Below, piece by piece: positions 1-6,697 of a stretch of 9,530 bases of DNA. Within the stretch, counting starts at the first letter, position 1. Each line of letters opens with the position of its first letter. Below the pieces are notes generated by a model. It was not told where the DNA came from and made no database searches. It saw only the letters and a program-made list of their open reading frames with translations. Made by a program: the position numbers and the translations under genes. The stretch comes from Desulfobacula sp. (GTDB taxonomy: Bacteria > Desulfobacterota > Desulfobacteria > Desulfobacterales > Desulfobacteraceae), in contig JABIYQ010000264.1 of the NCBI GenBank assembly GCA_018702715.1, forward strand, positions 1 through 9,530, given 5' to 3'.

Positions 1-1257
1 AGAATTCACACCTTTATTGCCACATCTGAGCTGCATATGAAATATAAACTTTCAATGGAGCCTTCTCAGGTACTTGAACAGGCAGTCAAATCTGTTAAAC
101 TTGCTGCATCCTACACGGATAATGTTGAATTTTCAGCAGAAGACGGTTCAAGAAGTGATCCTTCATTTTTATGCAGGGTATTTGAGGCGGTTATTGATGC
201 CGGGGCCACAACTATAAATCTTCCAGACACGGTAGGATATGCTATTCCTGAAGAATTTGCCGAGCTTGTCAAATACGTCATGGAAAACACGCCCAATATT
301 AATCAGGCTGTATTAAGTGTTCATTGCCATAATGATCTTGGGCTTGCCACATCCAATACCCTTGCTGCCATAAAAGCCGGCGCCAGACAGGTTGAAGTCA
401 CCATCAACGGTATTGGAGAAAGAGCCGGGAACACTTCACTTGAAGAAGTGGTTATGTCTCTAAATACCAGGCCCAATTTTTTCCCCCAGACCACATCCAT
501 TGTCACTAAACGGATTTATCCCACAAGCCGCCTGGTCAGTATGATCACAGGAATCCTTGTCCAACCCAACCGGGCCATTGTGGGTGCCAATGCATTTGCC
601 CATGAAGCGGGTATTCATCAGGACGGCGTATTGAAAAATCCCATGACCTATGAAATCATGAAACCTGAGACCATTGGTCTTAGCAAAAACAATCTTGTTT
701 TAGGAAAACATTCAGGCCGTCACGCCTTGAATTCCCACATCCAGGAAATGGGATACAATCTTTCAAAAGAAGAATTGGATAAAGTTTTTCAAAAATTCAA
801 AAGCCTGGCTGACAAGAAAAAAAGCATCCAGGATGAGGACATCGAGGCACTGATTAACGAAGGAATCTTGAGAAGTTCAGAAGTTTTCAGTCTTGAATAT
901 ATCCATGTATTATCTGGAAACACGGTCTTTCCCACAGCCAGTGTCCAACTGAATATCAATGGCCGAAAGGCCCAGGGGGCAACAGAAGGAAACGGACCCA
1001 TTGATGCGGTATACAATATTATATCCAAACTGACCAATACCAAATCAGAACTCCTGCGATTTACCATTTCAGCTTTAACCGAAGGAACAGATGCCCAGGG
1101 TGAAGTAACTGTCCGGCTACAGGAAGACGGTATCATCGCACTAGGCAAAGGCGCTGATCCAGATATTATTACAGCCAGCGCACTTGCCTATATAAATGGC
1201 TTAAACCGGTTGGAATACCTAAAAGAACATCCCGTCGTAAAATTAGAAAAACTTTAA
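1..1257 (+). CDS. leuA: 2-isopropylmalate synthase, 5' end outside the window
   Basis: Catalyses condensation of acetyl-CoA with 2-oxoisovalerate, the first committed step of leucine synthesis, in the cytoplasm. The frame is open from base 1, beginning RIHTFIATSELH, which aligns with about residue 94 of E. coli LeuA (523 aa), so roughly 93 codons are missing on the left. The ATG at 37 is internal, not the start. The visible 418 residues contain the end of the TIM barrel with the metal-binding HCHNDLG motif and GERAGN, then HEAGIHQDGVLK and LGKHSGRHAL of the linker subdomains. The C-terminal 120 or so residues (NGNGPIDAVY to ASALAYINGLNRL) form the LeuA dimer domain where leucine normally binds as feedback inhibitor. 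The frame is intact to the stop. A homocitrate or citramalate synthase is less likely because the motifs and C-terminal domain follow LeuA closely. Confidence 0.96.
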   Translation, partial: RIHTFIATSELHMKYKLSMEPSQVLEQAVKSVKLAASYTDNVEFSAEDGSRSDPSFLCRVFEAVIDAGATTINLPDTVGYAIPEEFAELVKYVMENTPNINQAVLSVHCHNDLGLATSNTLAAIKAGARQVEVTINGIGERAGNTSLEEVVMSLNTRPNFFPQTTSIVTKRIYPTSRLVSMITGILVQPNRAIVGANAFAHEAGIHQDGVLKNPMTYEIMKPETIGLSKNNLVLGKHSGRHALNSHIQEMGYNLSKEELDKVFQKFKSLADKKKSIQDEDIEALINEGILRSSEVFSLEYIHVLSGNTVFPTASVQLNINGRKAQGATEGNGPIDAVYNIISKLTNTKSELLRFTISALTEGTDAQGEVTVRLQEDGIIALGKGADPDIITASALAYINGLNRLEYLKEHPVVKLEKL

Positions 1258-1283
1258 CCCATGCCTTTCTTTATACTTTTTCC

Positions 1284-1312
1284 TTGACACTAAAAAAACA
1301 TGGGGCTAAGAA
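1284..1312 (+). promoter_or_regulatory. Possible sigma-70 promoter for the DUF2147 gene
   Basis: A perfect TTGACA lies at 1284-1289, followed after 17 bp by a weak -10 (TAAGAA, 1307-1312, three of six matches). It sits in the gap after leuA and would give a leader of about 40 nt before the ATG at 1360. The -35 is good and the -10 poor, so this is a candidate only. Confidence 0.3.
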
Positions 1313-1359
1313 CAATAACTGTGTTTATTTTTTTTATTTTAACTCATTGGAGATGGACT

Positions 1360-1809
1360 ATGAAAAACATGTTTAAACTTTCTATGTTATCTGTTCTTTT
1401 TTATTTTTGTTTTATTGCCTCATCTTTTGCCCAGGATACTTCCATTGTAGGAAAATGGAAAACCATTGATGACAAAACCGGTGAGCCCAAATCCATTGTG
1501 CAAATTTATGAAAAAGATGGGAAATATTTCGGGCAGATAAAAGAATTGTTTCGAAAACCCGGCGAAGATCCTGATCCTGTCTGCGATAAGTGCCCGGATG
1601 ATGATGTCCGTAAAAACCAGCCCACAAAAGGGATGGTCATTATTAAAGATATTACTAAAAGAAGCAACGGATATGCGGGTGGTACCATACTTGATCCTAA
1701 AAATGGGAAAATATATACTTGCAAGTTATGGATTGAAGATGGAAAGCTTATGGTCCGAGGCTATATTGCATTTTTCTACAGAACCCAGACCTGGCACAGG
1801 GTTGAATAG
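1360..1809 (+). CDS. Secreted DUF2147 family protein
   Basis: A 149-residue exported protein of unknown function. Residues 1-25 form a signal peptide: a Lys-containing N-terminus, the hydrophobic core LSMLSVLFYFCFIASS, and a likely cleavage site at SFA-QD, so the mature protein is probably periplasmic. The mature part matches the DUF2147 pattern: VGKWKTIDD near the start, a DPDPVCDKC segment with two cysteines in CxxC arrangement, the GGTILDPKNGKIYTCKLW core, and a final RTQTWHRVE. The ATG at 1360 is chosen because GGAG at 1349-1352 is 7 nt upstream and translation from it gives a clean signal peptide. The in-frame ATG at 1300 would add 20 residues that spoil it. Some family members are annotated as acyl-CoA-binding or stress related, but nothing here fixes a role. 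It is separated from leuA by 102 bp. Confidence 0.85.
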   Translation: MKNMFKLSMLSVLFYFCFIASSFAQDTSIVGKWKTIDDKTGEPKSIVQIYEKDGKYFGQIKELFRKPGEDPDPVCDKCPDDDVRKNQPTKGMVIIKDITKRSNGYAGGTILDPKNGKIYTCKLWIEDGKLMVRGYIAFFYRTQTWHRVE

Positions 1810-1847
1810 TATCTGACCGCCAAAACCAGCTGTCCCTCAAAAACTTG

Positions 1848-1881
1848 AAGGGTCTTAACGCCCCTCTGCGTTAAGACCCTT
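1848..1881. terminator. Strong hairpin between convergent genes
   Basis: Perfect 14-bp inverted repeat (AAGGGTCTTAACGC, 1848-1861, against its complement at 1868-1881) with a 6-nt loop. On the minus strand the stem is followed within a few bases by GTTTTT, a usable U-tract, so it can end the kinase-regulator transcript. On the plus strand the tail is TACAAAAAA, a poor U-tract, so for the DUF2147 gene it may act only as an mRNA 3' end stabiliser or weak terminator. Confidence 0.7.
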
Positions 1882-1924
1882 TACAAAAAACCCAGTCAAC
1901 GATTCCCTGAAAATCATACCCCGG

Positions 1925-1947
1925 AAAAACCAGAGCTGTTGGTTTTT
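1925..1947. terminator. Weak second hairpin, possible bidirectional terminator
   Basis: AAAAACCA (1925-1932) pairs with TGGTTTTT (1940-1947) across a 7-nt loop. The A and T runs flanking a short C/G core look the same on both strands, as in bidirectional terminators, but the stem has only two G-C pairs. It lies 51 bp beyond the stop of the minus-strand regulator gene and may back up the stronger hairpin at 1848-1881. Confidence 0.3.
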
Positions 1948-1997
1948 ATAAAGCACTGGGGGTTGAAAGAAGCGCTCGGTAATTGATTTGAGTTGAG

Positions 1998-3341
1998 CTA
2001 TTTTAATTTTTTCAATAATGTTTTCCTATCAATTTTTAAAATTTCAAGGGCTTTTGTCTTGTTCCCACCTGTCTGCTGAACTACATCTCTGATATATTTT
2101 TTTGACATATCTTCCAGGCTGAGATTAAGATGCGGATTATAATGGACTTTAAATTTCATAATGTCAGGAAAATCCACACTGTCTATTATATCTTTATCAT
2201 TCATGATCAGACTTCGGTGAATAAGGTTTTCAAGTTCCCTGACGTTGCCGGGCCAGGAATAATTTTTAAGGGCAGTGATTGCCTTCTCTGTAAATATTGA
2301 TTCTGTTATTCCAAGTTCCTTGGCATATTTTAAGACGAAATGTCTGGCAAGAAGAAGAATATCATTTCCACGATCCCTTAGAGGGGGTATGTCTATATTG
2401 ATGACATTTAAACGGAAAAATAAATCCTGACGAAACAGGTCTTTTTTAACCAGATTTTCCAAATTTTTATTAGTTGCAGCAATAATCCTGGTATCAATTT
2501 TTTCCGTTTGAGTTTCCCCAACTCGACAGATTTCTTTTTCCTGTAAAACCCTTAGCAGTTTAGACTGGAGCTCAAAGGGTAATTCACTGATTTCATCTAG
2601 AAAAAGACAACCTTTTTCAGCTGCCTGGAAAAACCCTTTTCTATGTTCAACCGCACCGGTAAATGCTCCTTTTACATGACCGAATAATTCACTTTCAAAA
2701 AGGCCGGCAGGGATGCCAGGACAATTGACCGGAATAAAAGGATAGATGGACCTTGCCTTATGATTATAGTGAATCGCCCGTGCCACAAGTTCTTTCCCCG
2801 TACCGTTTTCTCCACTTATTAAAACAATTGCATCGTTGTTACAGGCTTTTTCAATCTTTGAATATACCTCAAGCATGTTTTGGGCTTGCCCCATGATGCC
2901 GAATCGGGTCCAGACATCATCATATAACAATCCCGGATCTATTTTTTTTTGTTTTTGTTTTTGAAGACTTGTTTTTACAGCATCCAGAAGTTCTTCATCT
3001 GTAAACGGCTTGGTAATGTATTCATCTGCTCCTTCTTTAATGGCAGACACAGCACTATTAATAGAGCCATATCCTGTCAGCATAATAATAGAGATCTCCT
3101 TTAAATGATCTCGAACATATTTTATCAATTCAAGGCCGGAATGCTTCGGCATTTTATAGTCAGTGATCACAAGATTGATATTCTGCTTAGAAAGAATTTG
3201 AATTGCATCATTTACACTTTGTGCCGTAAACACGTGGAACCCGGACATTTCAAGGTTTCTTTGTATGACTTCACAAGTGATACTATTATCATCAACAACA
3301 AGAATTACTTCTTTATCGCACTGATCATACTTATCCGGCAT
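1998..3341 (-). CDS. NtrC-family sigma-54-dependent response regulator
   Basis: A cytoplasmic enhancer-binding protein of 447 residues that, once phosphorylated, would open sigma-54 promoters. The receiver domain (about residues 11-122) has the acidic pair D17-D18, phospho-acceptor D61 in VITDYKMP, T89 and K111. The AAA+ domain (about 145-370) has Walker A GENGTGKE (177-184), an intact sigma-54 contact loop GAFTGA (225-230), Walker B GCLFLDE (244-250), the arginine-containing LFRQDLFFRLN stretch, and YSWPGNVREL near its end. The C-terminal 40 residues form a Fis-type helix-turn-helix ending NKTKALEILKIDRKTLLKKLK with no tail. The start is the ATG at 3341, which overlaps the kinase stop as TGATG and has GGAGGAG 5 nt upstream. 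An in-frame ATG at 3365 adds eight residues but lies inside the kinase gene without that site. Target genes are unknown; the neighbouring gdhA promoter is the obvious candidate. Confidence 0.95.
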   Translation of the reverse strand: MPDKYDQCDKEVILVVDDNSITCEVIQRNLEMSGFHVFTAQSVNDAIQILSKQNINLVITDYKMPKHSGLELIKYVRDHLKEISIIMLTGYGSINSAVSAIKEGADEYITKPFTDEELLDAVKTSLQKQKQKKIDPGLLYDDVWTRFGIMGQAQNMLEVYSKIEKACNNDAIVLISGENGTGKELVARAIHYNHKARSIYPFIPVNCPGIPAGLFESELFGHVKGAFTGAVEHRKGFFQAAEKGCLFLDEISELPFELQSKLLRVLQEKEICRVGETQTEKIDTRIIAATNKNLENLVKKDLFRQDLFFRLNVINIDIPPLRDRGNDILLLARHFVLKYAKELGITESIFTEKAITALKNYSWPGNVRELENLIHRSLIMNDKDIIDSVDFPDIMKFKVHYNPHLNLSLEDMSKKYIRDVVQQTGGNKTKALEILKIDRKTLLKKLK

Positions 3342-4528
3342 CAATTCTCCTCCAGAGGCAGACAAATTTCAAAAATTGTGCCTTTACCTGGTTCACTGCT
3401 GACTTTAATGTCACCATTATGGCTTTGAATAATTCCATAAACAACGGAAAGGCCTAACCCTGTGCCTTCACCAACGTCTTTTGTTGTAAAAAATGGCATA
3501 AATGTTTTACTGATATTTTCACCTGAAATCCCGATTCCAGTATCTTCAATGGAAAGAATTGCATTTTTATAGTCCTTACTGGTTGAGATTATCAATTTCC
3601 CTCCATTTTTCATTGCCTGGACTGCATTGATTGTCAAATTTGTAATAACCTGTTTGAGTTGATTAGAATCAGCTAAAATAATAATATTTTCTGTATATTG
3701 CTTTACAATTGTAATCCCATTCTTGATGCACCTTGCTTCTAAAAATGTGATGCCGTTGTCAATCACTTCATTGAGGTTGATTTTTTCTTTACTCAAAGAT
3801 GACTGCCGGGAAAATTCCATTAATTGTTTTATGATTTCCCTGGAATAAATGGCACAGTCTTCAATTTTTCCAAGATCTTTTTTTGCCTGATCCGGCATTT
3901 TGGGCAATTTCAAAGACAATTGCACAAGGCCCAGTATATTTCCCAAAGGCTCATTCAATTCGTGGGCAACACCAGCGGCAAGCTGGCCAATGCTTGCCAG
4001 CCGGTCGGCATGCAGCAGCTGCTGCTGAATCAGCTTTCTATTTTCCTTATCCCTCTGCTTTTCCAGATAAAAACTGATAATATTTGCGATTCCCTTAAGC
4101 AGGTTTCTTTCTTCAATTAAAAAAGGATCTTTTAATTCTAAGCTCAAATCAGGTTTGTAAAAAACTTCCACCGCTCCTACAACCTGTTCTTCTATTAAAA
4201 TCTTTTCACTTTGATAAATTTTAGATTCAAAAAAATCAGACGAATGATATGTATTATCCTTAAACGAAATTCGAGCAGAGGATTCTTTGGTATATTGCCA
4301 TCCAAAGGGCACAATACAAACAATTTTATTTAAGGCTTCATCCAGGTTGTTTTCCATAACCACGCACTGAGCAACCTGATACAGACAATTGAGTTCCTTT
4401 ACTCTTTCTTCTTCATTTCTGCAGACCTTTTTATACTCATCATAAAATCGTTGCAGTTTCAGGTTTTGTTTGCGAAGATTTTTAATCTCTTGCTGCTGTT
4501 TCTCAAAGATGATATCTGTAGTTTCCAT
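3341..4528 (-). CDS. Cytosolic sensor histidine kinase, partner of the adjacent regulator
   Basis: A 395-residue kinase with no signal peptide or membrane span, so it should sense a cytoplasmic signal. Residues 8-45 are Glu/Lys/Gln-rich and probably coiled coil. Residues about 45-155 look like a GAF-type sensor fold (weak call), with cysteines at 36, 48, 55 and 71 that might sense redox or a metal. A second helix (about 155-175) leads into the dimerisation domain with phospho-acceptor H189 in GVAHELNEPLG. The ATPase domain has the N box NLTINAVQAM (297-306), G1 box DTGIG (329-333), F box FMPFF (343-347) and G2 box GEGTGLGL (353-360). The tail EICLPLEEN is followed directly by the regulator gene, overlapping by one base, so the two are a cognate pair. 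No convincing Shine-Dalgarno precedes the ATG. NtrB or an AtoS-like kinase is the nearest description, but the signal cannot be read from the sequence. Confidence 0.93.
   Translation of the reverse strand: METTDIIFEKQQQEIKNLRKQNLKLQRFYDEYKKVCRNEEERVKELNCLYQVAQCVVMENNLDEALNKIVCIVPFGWQYTKESSARISFKDNTYHSSDFFESKIYQSEKILIEEQVVGAVEVFYKPDLSLELKDPFLIEERNLLKGIANIISFYLEKQRDKENRKLIQQQLLHADRLASIGQLAAGVAHELNEPLGNILGLVQLSLKLPKMPDQAKKDLGKIEDCAIYSREIIKQLMEFSRQSSLSKEKINLNEVIDNGITFLEARCIKNGITIVKQYTENIIILADSNQLKQVITNLTINAVQAMKNGGKLIISTSKDYKNAILSIEDTGIGISGENISKTFMPFFTTKDVGEGTGLGLSVVYGIIQSHNGDIKVSSEPGKGTIFEICLPLEEN
3347..3353 (-). promoter_or_regulatory. Strong ribosome binding site of the regulator gene
   Basis: GGAGGAG on the minus strand, inside the last codons of the kinase and 5 nt before the ATG at 3341. 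It decides the regulator start and, with the one-base TGATG overlap, indicates coupled translation of kinase and regulator. Confidence 0.85.
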
Positions 4529-4614
4529 TTATATTTTTTCTGCTTATTATGATGTTCCTTCCAGCGATCCTACACCCGTATGTTTGGTATGGAACTGATG
4601 GATCTTGAAAAAGA

Positions 4615-4642
4615 AAAATACTCAATATTCAACAAAAGTCAA
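4615..4642 (-). promoter_or_regulatory. Possible sigma-70 promoter for the kinase-regulator pair
   Basis: In the 120-bp gap between gdhA and the kinase, the minus strand carries TTGACT (4637-4642), a 16-bp spacer and TATTTT (4615-4620). No strong terminator is visible after gdhA, so read-through from gdhA is also possible. The gap has one TATGGA half-site (4588-4593) of the kind seen at the gdhA upstream dyads, which alone proves nothing. Confidence 0.35.
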
Positions 4643-4648
4643 TATAAA

Positions 4649-5989
4649 TCAGGATAATCCCTGGTCCTGCATTGCATCAGCTACACGCCGGAAGCCAGCG
4701 ACATTGGCGCCGAACACATAATTGCCTTTTTTATTAAATTCACAGGATGTTTCATAACACTGGTCATGAATATGCTTCATCACCTGGTGAAGCCGTGTAT
4801 CAACTTCTTTTTCAGTCCAGTTCATAAAGTTGGCATTCTGAGCCATTTCAAAGCAGGAGCAGGCAACCCCGCCTGCATTGCATGCCTTTGCCGGGGCATA
4901 AAAGATATCTGCGTTTTCCAAAAATGCCATACCGTCCAGGGTCACGGGCAGATTTGCACCCTCAACAAGGCATTTAACATTATTTTTGACTAGGGCTTTT
5001 GCATCATCAAGGTCAAGTTCATTTTGTGTTGCACATGGAAAAGCAATGTCGCAGGGGATTATCCATGGTCGTTTGCCTAGATAAAATTTCACCTTAAAAC
5101 GATCTGCATAATCTTTTACAACATCATTTCCACTTAATCTGAGTCTCAGCATATAATCGACTTTTTCACCGGTAACACCATCAGGATCATGGATAAATCC
5201 ATCAGGTCCTGAAAGAGTAACGACTTTGCCGCCTAGCTCATTGACCTTTTTTACAACACCCCAGGCCACATTTCCAAAACCGGAAACCGTCACAGTTTTA
5301 CCATCAATATTGTCATTCACATTTTTTAACATCTCTTCAGCAAAATAGACCACACCATATCCTGTAGCCTCGGGTCTTAAATAGCTTCCTCCCCAAGAAA
5401 GACCCTTCCCAGTCAAAACACCTTTAAAAGACTTGGTCATTCTGCGGTACATCCCAAAAAGATAACCGATTTCCCGTGTTCCCACCCCGATATCACCAGC
5501 TGGAACGTCAGTGGATGCTCCGATATGTCTTGAAAGTTCCAGCATGAAACTTTGGCAGAAGTTCATTATTTCATTATCAGACTTACCCCGTGGATTAAAA
5601 TCAGACCCACCTTTGCCACCACCTAAAAGCAGACCTGTCAATGCGTTTTTGAATATCTGCTCAAACCCGAGGCACTTGACAATACTTAAGGTAACAGAAG
5701 CATGGAATCGAAGTCCGCCTTTATAGGGGCCCAGCACATTATTAAATTCAACACGATATCCTGTATTTACTTGGACCTGGCCTTGATCATCTCTCCAGGG
5801 GACCCTGAAACTGATGGATCTGTCAGGCTCGACCAATTGCTCAAGTATACGATTACTTTGATACTCCAAATTAGAATCAAGAACCGGAGTAATGGATTTA
5901 AAAACTTCTGATACTGATTGAATATATTCTTTTTCCCAGGGATATTTTTCATTGAGCATTTCCAAGACATTATTCGTATATACGTTCAT
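4649..5989 (-). CDS. gdhA: Glutamate dehydrogenase, hexameric small-subunit type
   Basis: Reversible reductive amination of 2-oxoglutarate with ammonium to glutamate, in the cytoplasm. The 446 residues match the 447-residue E. coli enzyme end to end. Visible motifs are GPYKGGLRFH (K90, substrate binding), FKNAL (K114), GGGKGGSDF (catalytic K126), PAGDIGVG (catalytic D166), the Rossmann fingerprint VSGFGNVAWG (235-244), PCATQNELD (318-326), EGANLPVT (343-350) and NAGGVACSCFEMAQN (371-385). Positions F238, P262 and D263 read as in the NAD-dependent Clostridium symbiosum enzyme rather than E. coli, so coenzyme choice (NADPH, NADH or both) should not be assumed from the name. The ATG has a modest AAGGGAAA upstream. 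It lies 16 bp after the small Cys-motif gene and probably shares its sigma-54 promoter. A sensor kinase and sigma-54 activator follow on the same strand. Confidence 0.96.
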   Translation of the reverse strand: MNVYTNNVLEMLNEKYPWEKEYIQSVSEVFKSITPVLDSNLEYQSNRILEQLVEPDRSISFRVPWRDDQGQVQVNTGYRVEFNNVLGPYKGGLRFHASVTLSIVKCLGFEQIFKNALTGLLLGGGKGGSDFNPRGKSDNEIMNFCQSFMLELSRHIGASTDVPAGDIGVGTREIGYLFGMYRRMTKSFKGVLTGKGLSWGGSYLRPEATGYGVVYFAEEMLKNVNDNIDGKTVTVSGFGNVAWGVVKKVNELGGKVVTLSGPDGFIHDPDGVTGEKVDYMLRLRLSGNDVVKDYADRFKVKFYLGKRPWIIPCDIAFPCATQNELDLDDAKALVKNNVKCLVEGANLPVTLDGMAFLENADIFYAPAKACNAGGVACSCFEMAQNANFMNWTEKEVDTRLHQVMKHIHDQCYETSCEFNKKGNYVFGANVAGFRRVADAMQDQGLS

Positions 5990-6005
5990 AATATTTCCCT
6001 TTTAG

Positions 6006-6284
6006 CTATCTGTATTCTTCGCAATTAATTATATTGTCATCTGTTTGCTGCAGATTACAAGTTTCAATATTTTCACAATTACTGCAGATTCCTTTTAACG
6101 AGGAATTTAATGAATTTTTAATTTTTGGAATAACTCTGGTAATATTACTTTTTGGCTCTGAGGGATCAGTACATGTAAACTCTTCACAAAAAATAATGGG
6201 TCTTGTGTGATTTACACGATAGCGGCATTCATCTGCATTTAAACAATTGATACAAAGTCCTGATAGTTGTATTTTTTCTGTCAT
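6006..6284 (-). CDS. Small protein with duplicated four-Cys motif, putative metal binding
   Basis: A 92-residue cytoplasmic protein of unknown function built from two copies of one motif. Copy one is C11-x2-C14-x5-C20-x12-C33 followed by EEF. Copy two is C67-x2-C70-x5-C76-x11-C88 followed by EEY. Each copy opens with G[LI]C.NC. A Lys/Ser/Asn-rich linker of about 30 residues, with one extra cysteine (C38) at its beginning, joins them. Four cysteines per unit suggest zinc or an iron-sulfur cluster per copy; this is inference. I recall similar short C-x2-C...CEE[FY] proteins from other sulfate reducers but no assigned role. The start is well supported: AAGGAG lies 7 nt before the ATG. The gene is first behind the sigma-54 promoter at 6334-6349 and 16 bp before gdhA, so it is likely expressed with gdhA and may help, sense or regulate it. 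Confidence 0.8.
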   Translation of the reverse strand: MTEKIQLSGLCINCLNADECRYRVNHTRPIIFCEEFTCTDPSEPKSNITRVIPKIKNSLNSSLKGICSNCENIETCNLQQTDDNIINCEEYR

Positions 6285-6333
6285 GACAGCTCCTTTTTTA
6301 TTTTTTAATCATACAAACTTAAATCACACTAAT

Positions 6334-6349
6334 AGCAATTGATGTGCCA
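6334..6349 (-). promoter_or_regulatory. Sigma-54 (-24/-12) promoter
   Basis: On the minus strand the sequence reads TGGCAC-ATCAA-TTGCT, an exact match to the sigma-54 consensus TGGCAC-N5-TTGCW with correct GG-N10-GC spacing. Transcription should start near 6323, giving a leader of about 39 nt before the ATG at 6284. The Cys-motif gene and gdhA lie directly downstream. Such promoters need an ATP-driven activator, and one is encoded two genes further on. No competing sigma-70 promoter for this operon was evident. Confidence 0.85.
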
Positions 6350-6426
6350 GCTTTGTTGACTTATTAAAAATGCTTATATTACAGTCGCTTATATTGTTAC
6401 GATTTCTAAAATTATCGAACTGGAAG

Positions 6427-6461
6427 TATGGAAATTCTCCATAGTCGGGAAATTTTCCATA
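6427..6461. promoter_or_regulatory. Tandem dyads, candidate upstream activating sites
   Basis: Site 1 (6427-6443) is a perfect inverted repeat TATGGA-N5-TCCATA. Site 2 (6445-6461) is TCGGGA-N5-TCCATA, with one exact and one degenerate half. Centres are 18 bp apart and both share a 14-bp direct repeat with one mismatch (6431-6444 and 6449-6462). They lie about 112 and 130 bp upstream of the predicted sigma-54 transcription start, the usual distance for enhancer-binding proteins. The 6-5-6 geometry equals that of NtrC sites (TGCACC-N5-GGTGCA) but the half-site sequence differs. Binding by the locally encoded regulator is inferred. Confidence 0.6.
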
Positions 6462-6532
6462 GCTTAGTAGATAATGAATATTTGAATTAAAATTCGATAT
6501 AAAATTTGGACACCCCTACATATGGTATATAG

Positions 6533-6697
6533 GACTTTTTCAGCCTTGAGATTTTTATTCAATTATATAAGGCATGGGATCAAAAGAAATGGCCGTATCC
6601 ATTTTCGACAATAAAGGTCCAAATCGGAATGCCAATGGAAATAACTGATTCTAATTTTGAAGATGTGATTAATAACTTAACCAAGGCTTTAGGTTAA
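6533..6697 (+). pseudogene. Remnant of a lysophospholipid acyltransferase-like gene (C-terminus)
   Basis: Between an in-frame TAG at 6530 and a TAA at 6695 there are 54 sense codons with protein-like content and no usable start near the beginning. The run YKAWDQKKWPYPFS followed by KVQIGMPMEI resembles the closing part of DUF374-type lysophospholipid acyltransferases, where a K-[SA]-W-D segment, a P-x-PF[SA] segment and a V-x-x-G-x-P strand occur in this order. The catalytic H-x4-D box and the rest of the domain are absent; bases upstream show no continuing homology in any frame that I could see. I read it as the tail of a decayed or deleted gene. The family assignment is from memory of the motif order, so it is moderate at best. 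Confidence 0.45.

Noticed and set aside
789..1148. 119-codon minus-strand frame opposite leuA
   Set aside because: Antisense shadow of a well-conserved leuA frame with no independent evidence. The same holds for the 135-codon frame opposite the CapA gene at 7665-8072.
1300..1359. Twenty-residue N-terminal extension of the DUF2147 protein
   Set aside because: No ribosome binding site at 1300, it overlaps the putative promoter, and it would bury the signal peptide.
3342..3365. Eight-residue N-terminal extension of the response regulator
   Set aside because: The downstream ATG at 3341 has GGAGGAG at ideal spacing and overlaps the kinase stop; the extension lies inside the kinase gene and precedes the receiver domain without homology.
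4588..4593. Single TATGGA half-site upstream of the kinase, suggesting autoregulation
   Set aside because: Only one half of the dyad with no correctly spaced partner and no -24/-12 promoter nearby; a six-base match here is easily chance.
6356..6384. TTGACT followed by AT-rich sequence on the plus strand as a divergent promoter
   Set aside because: Spacer to the best -10 is only 15 bp and no gene follows on that strand for 900 bp.
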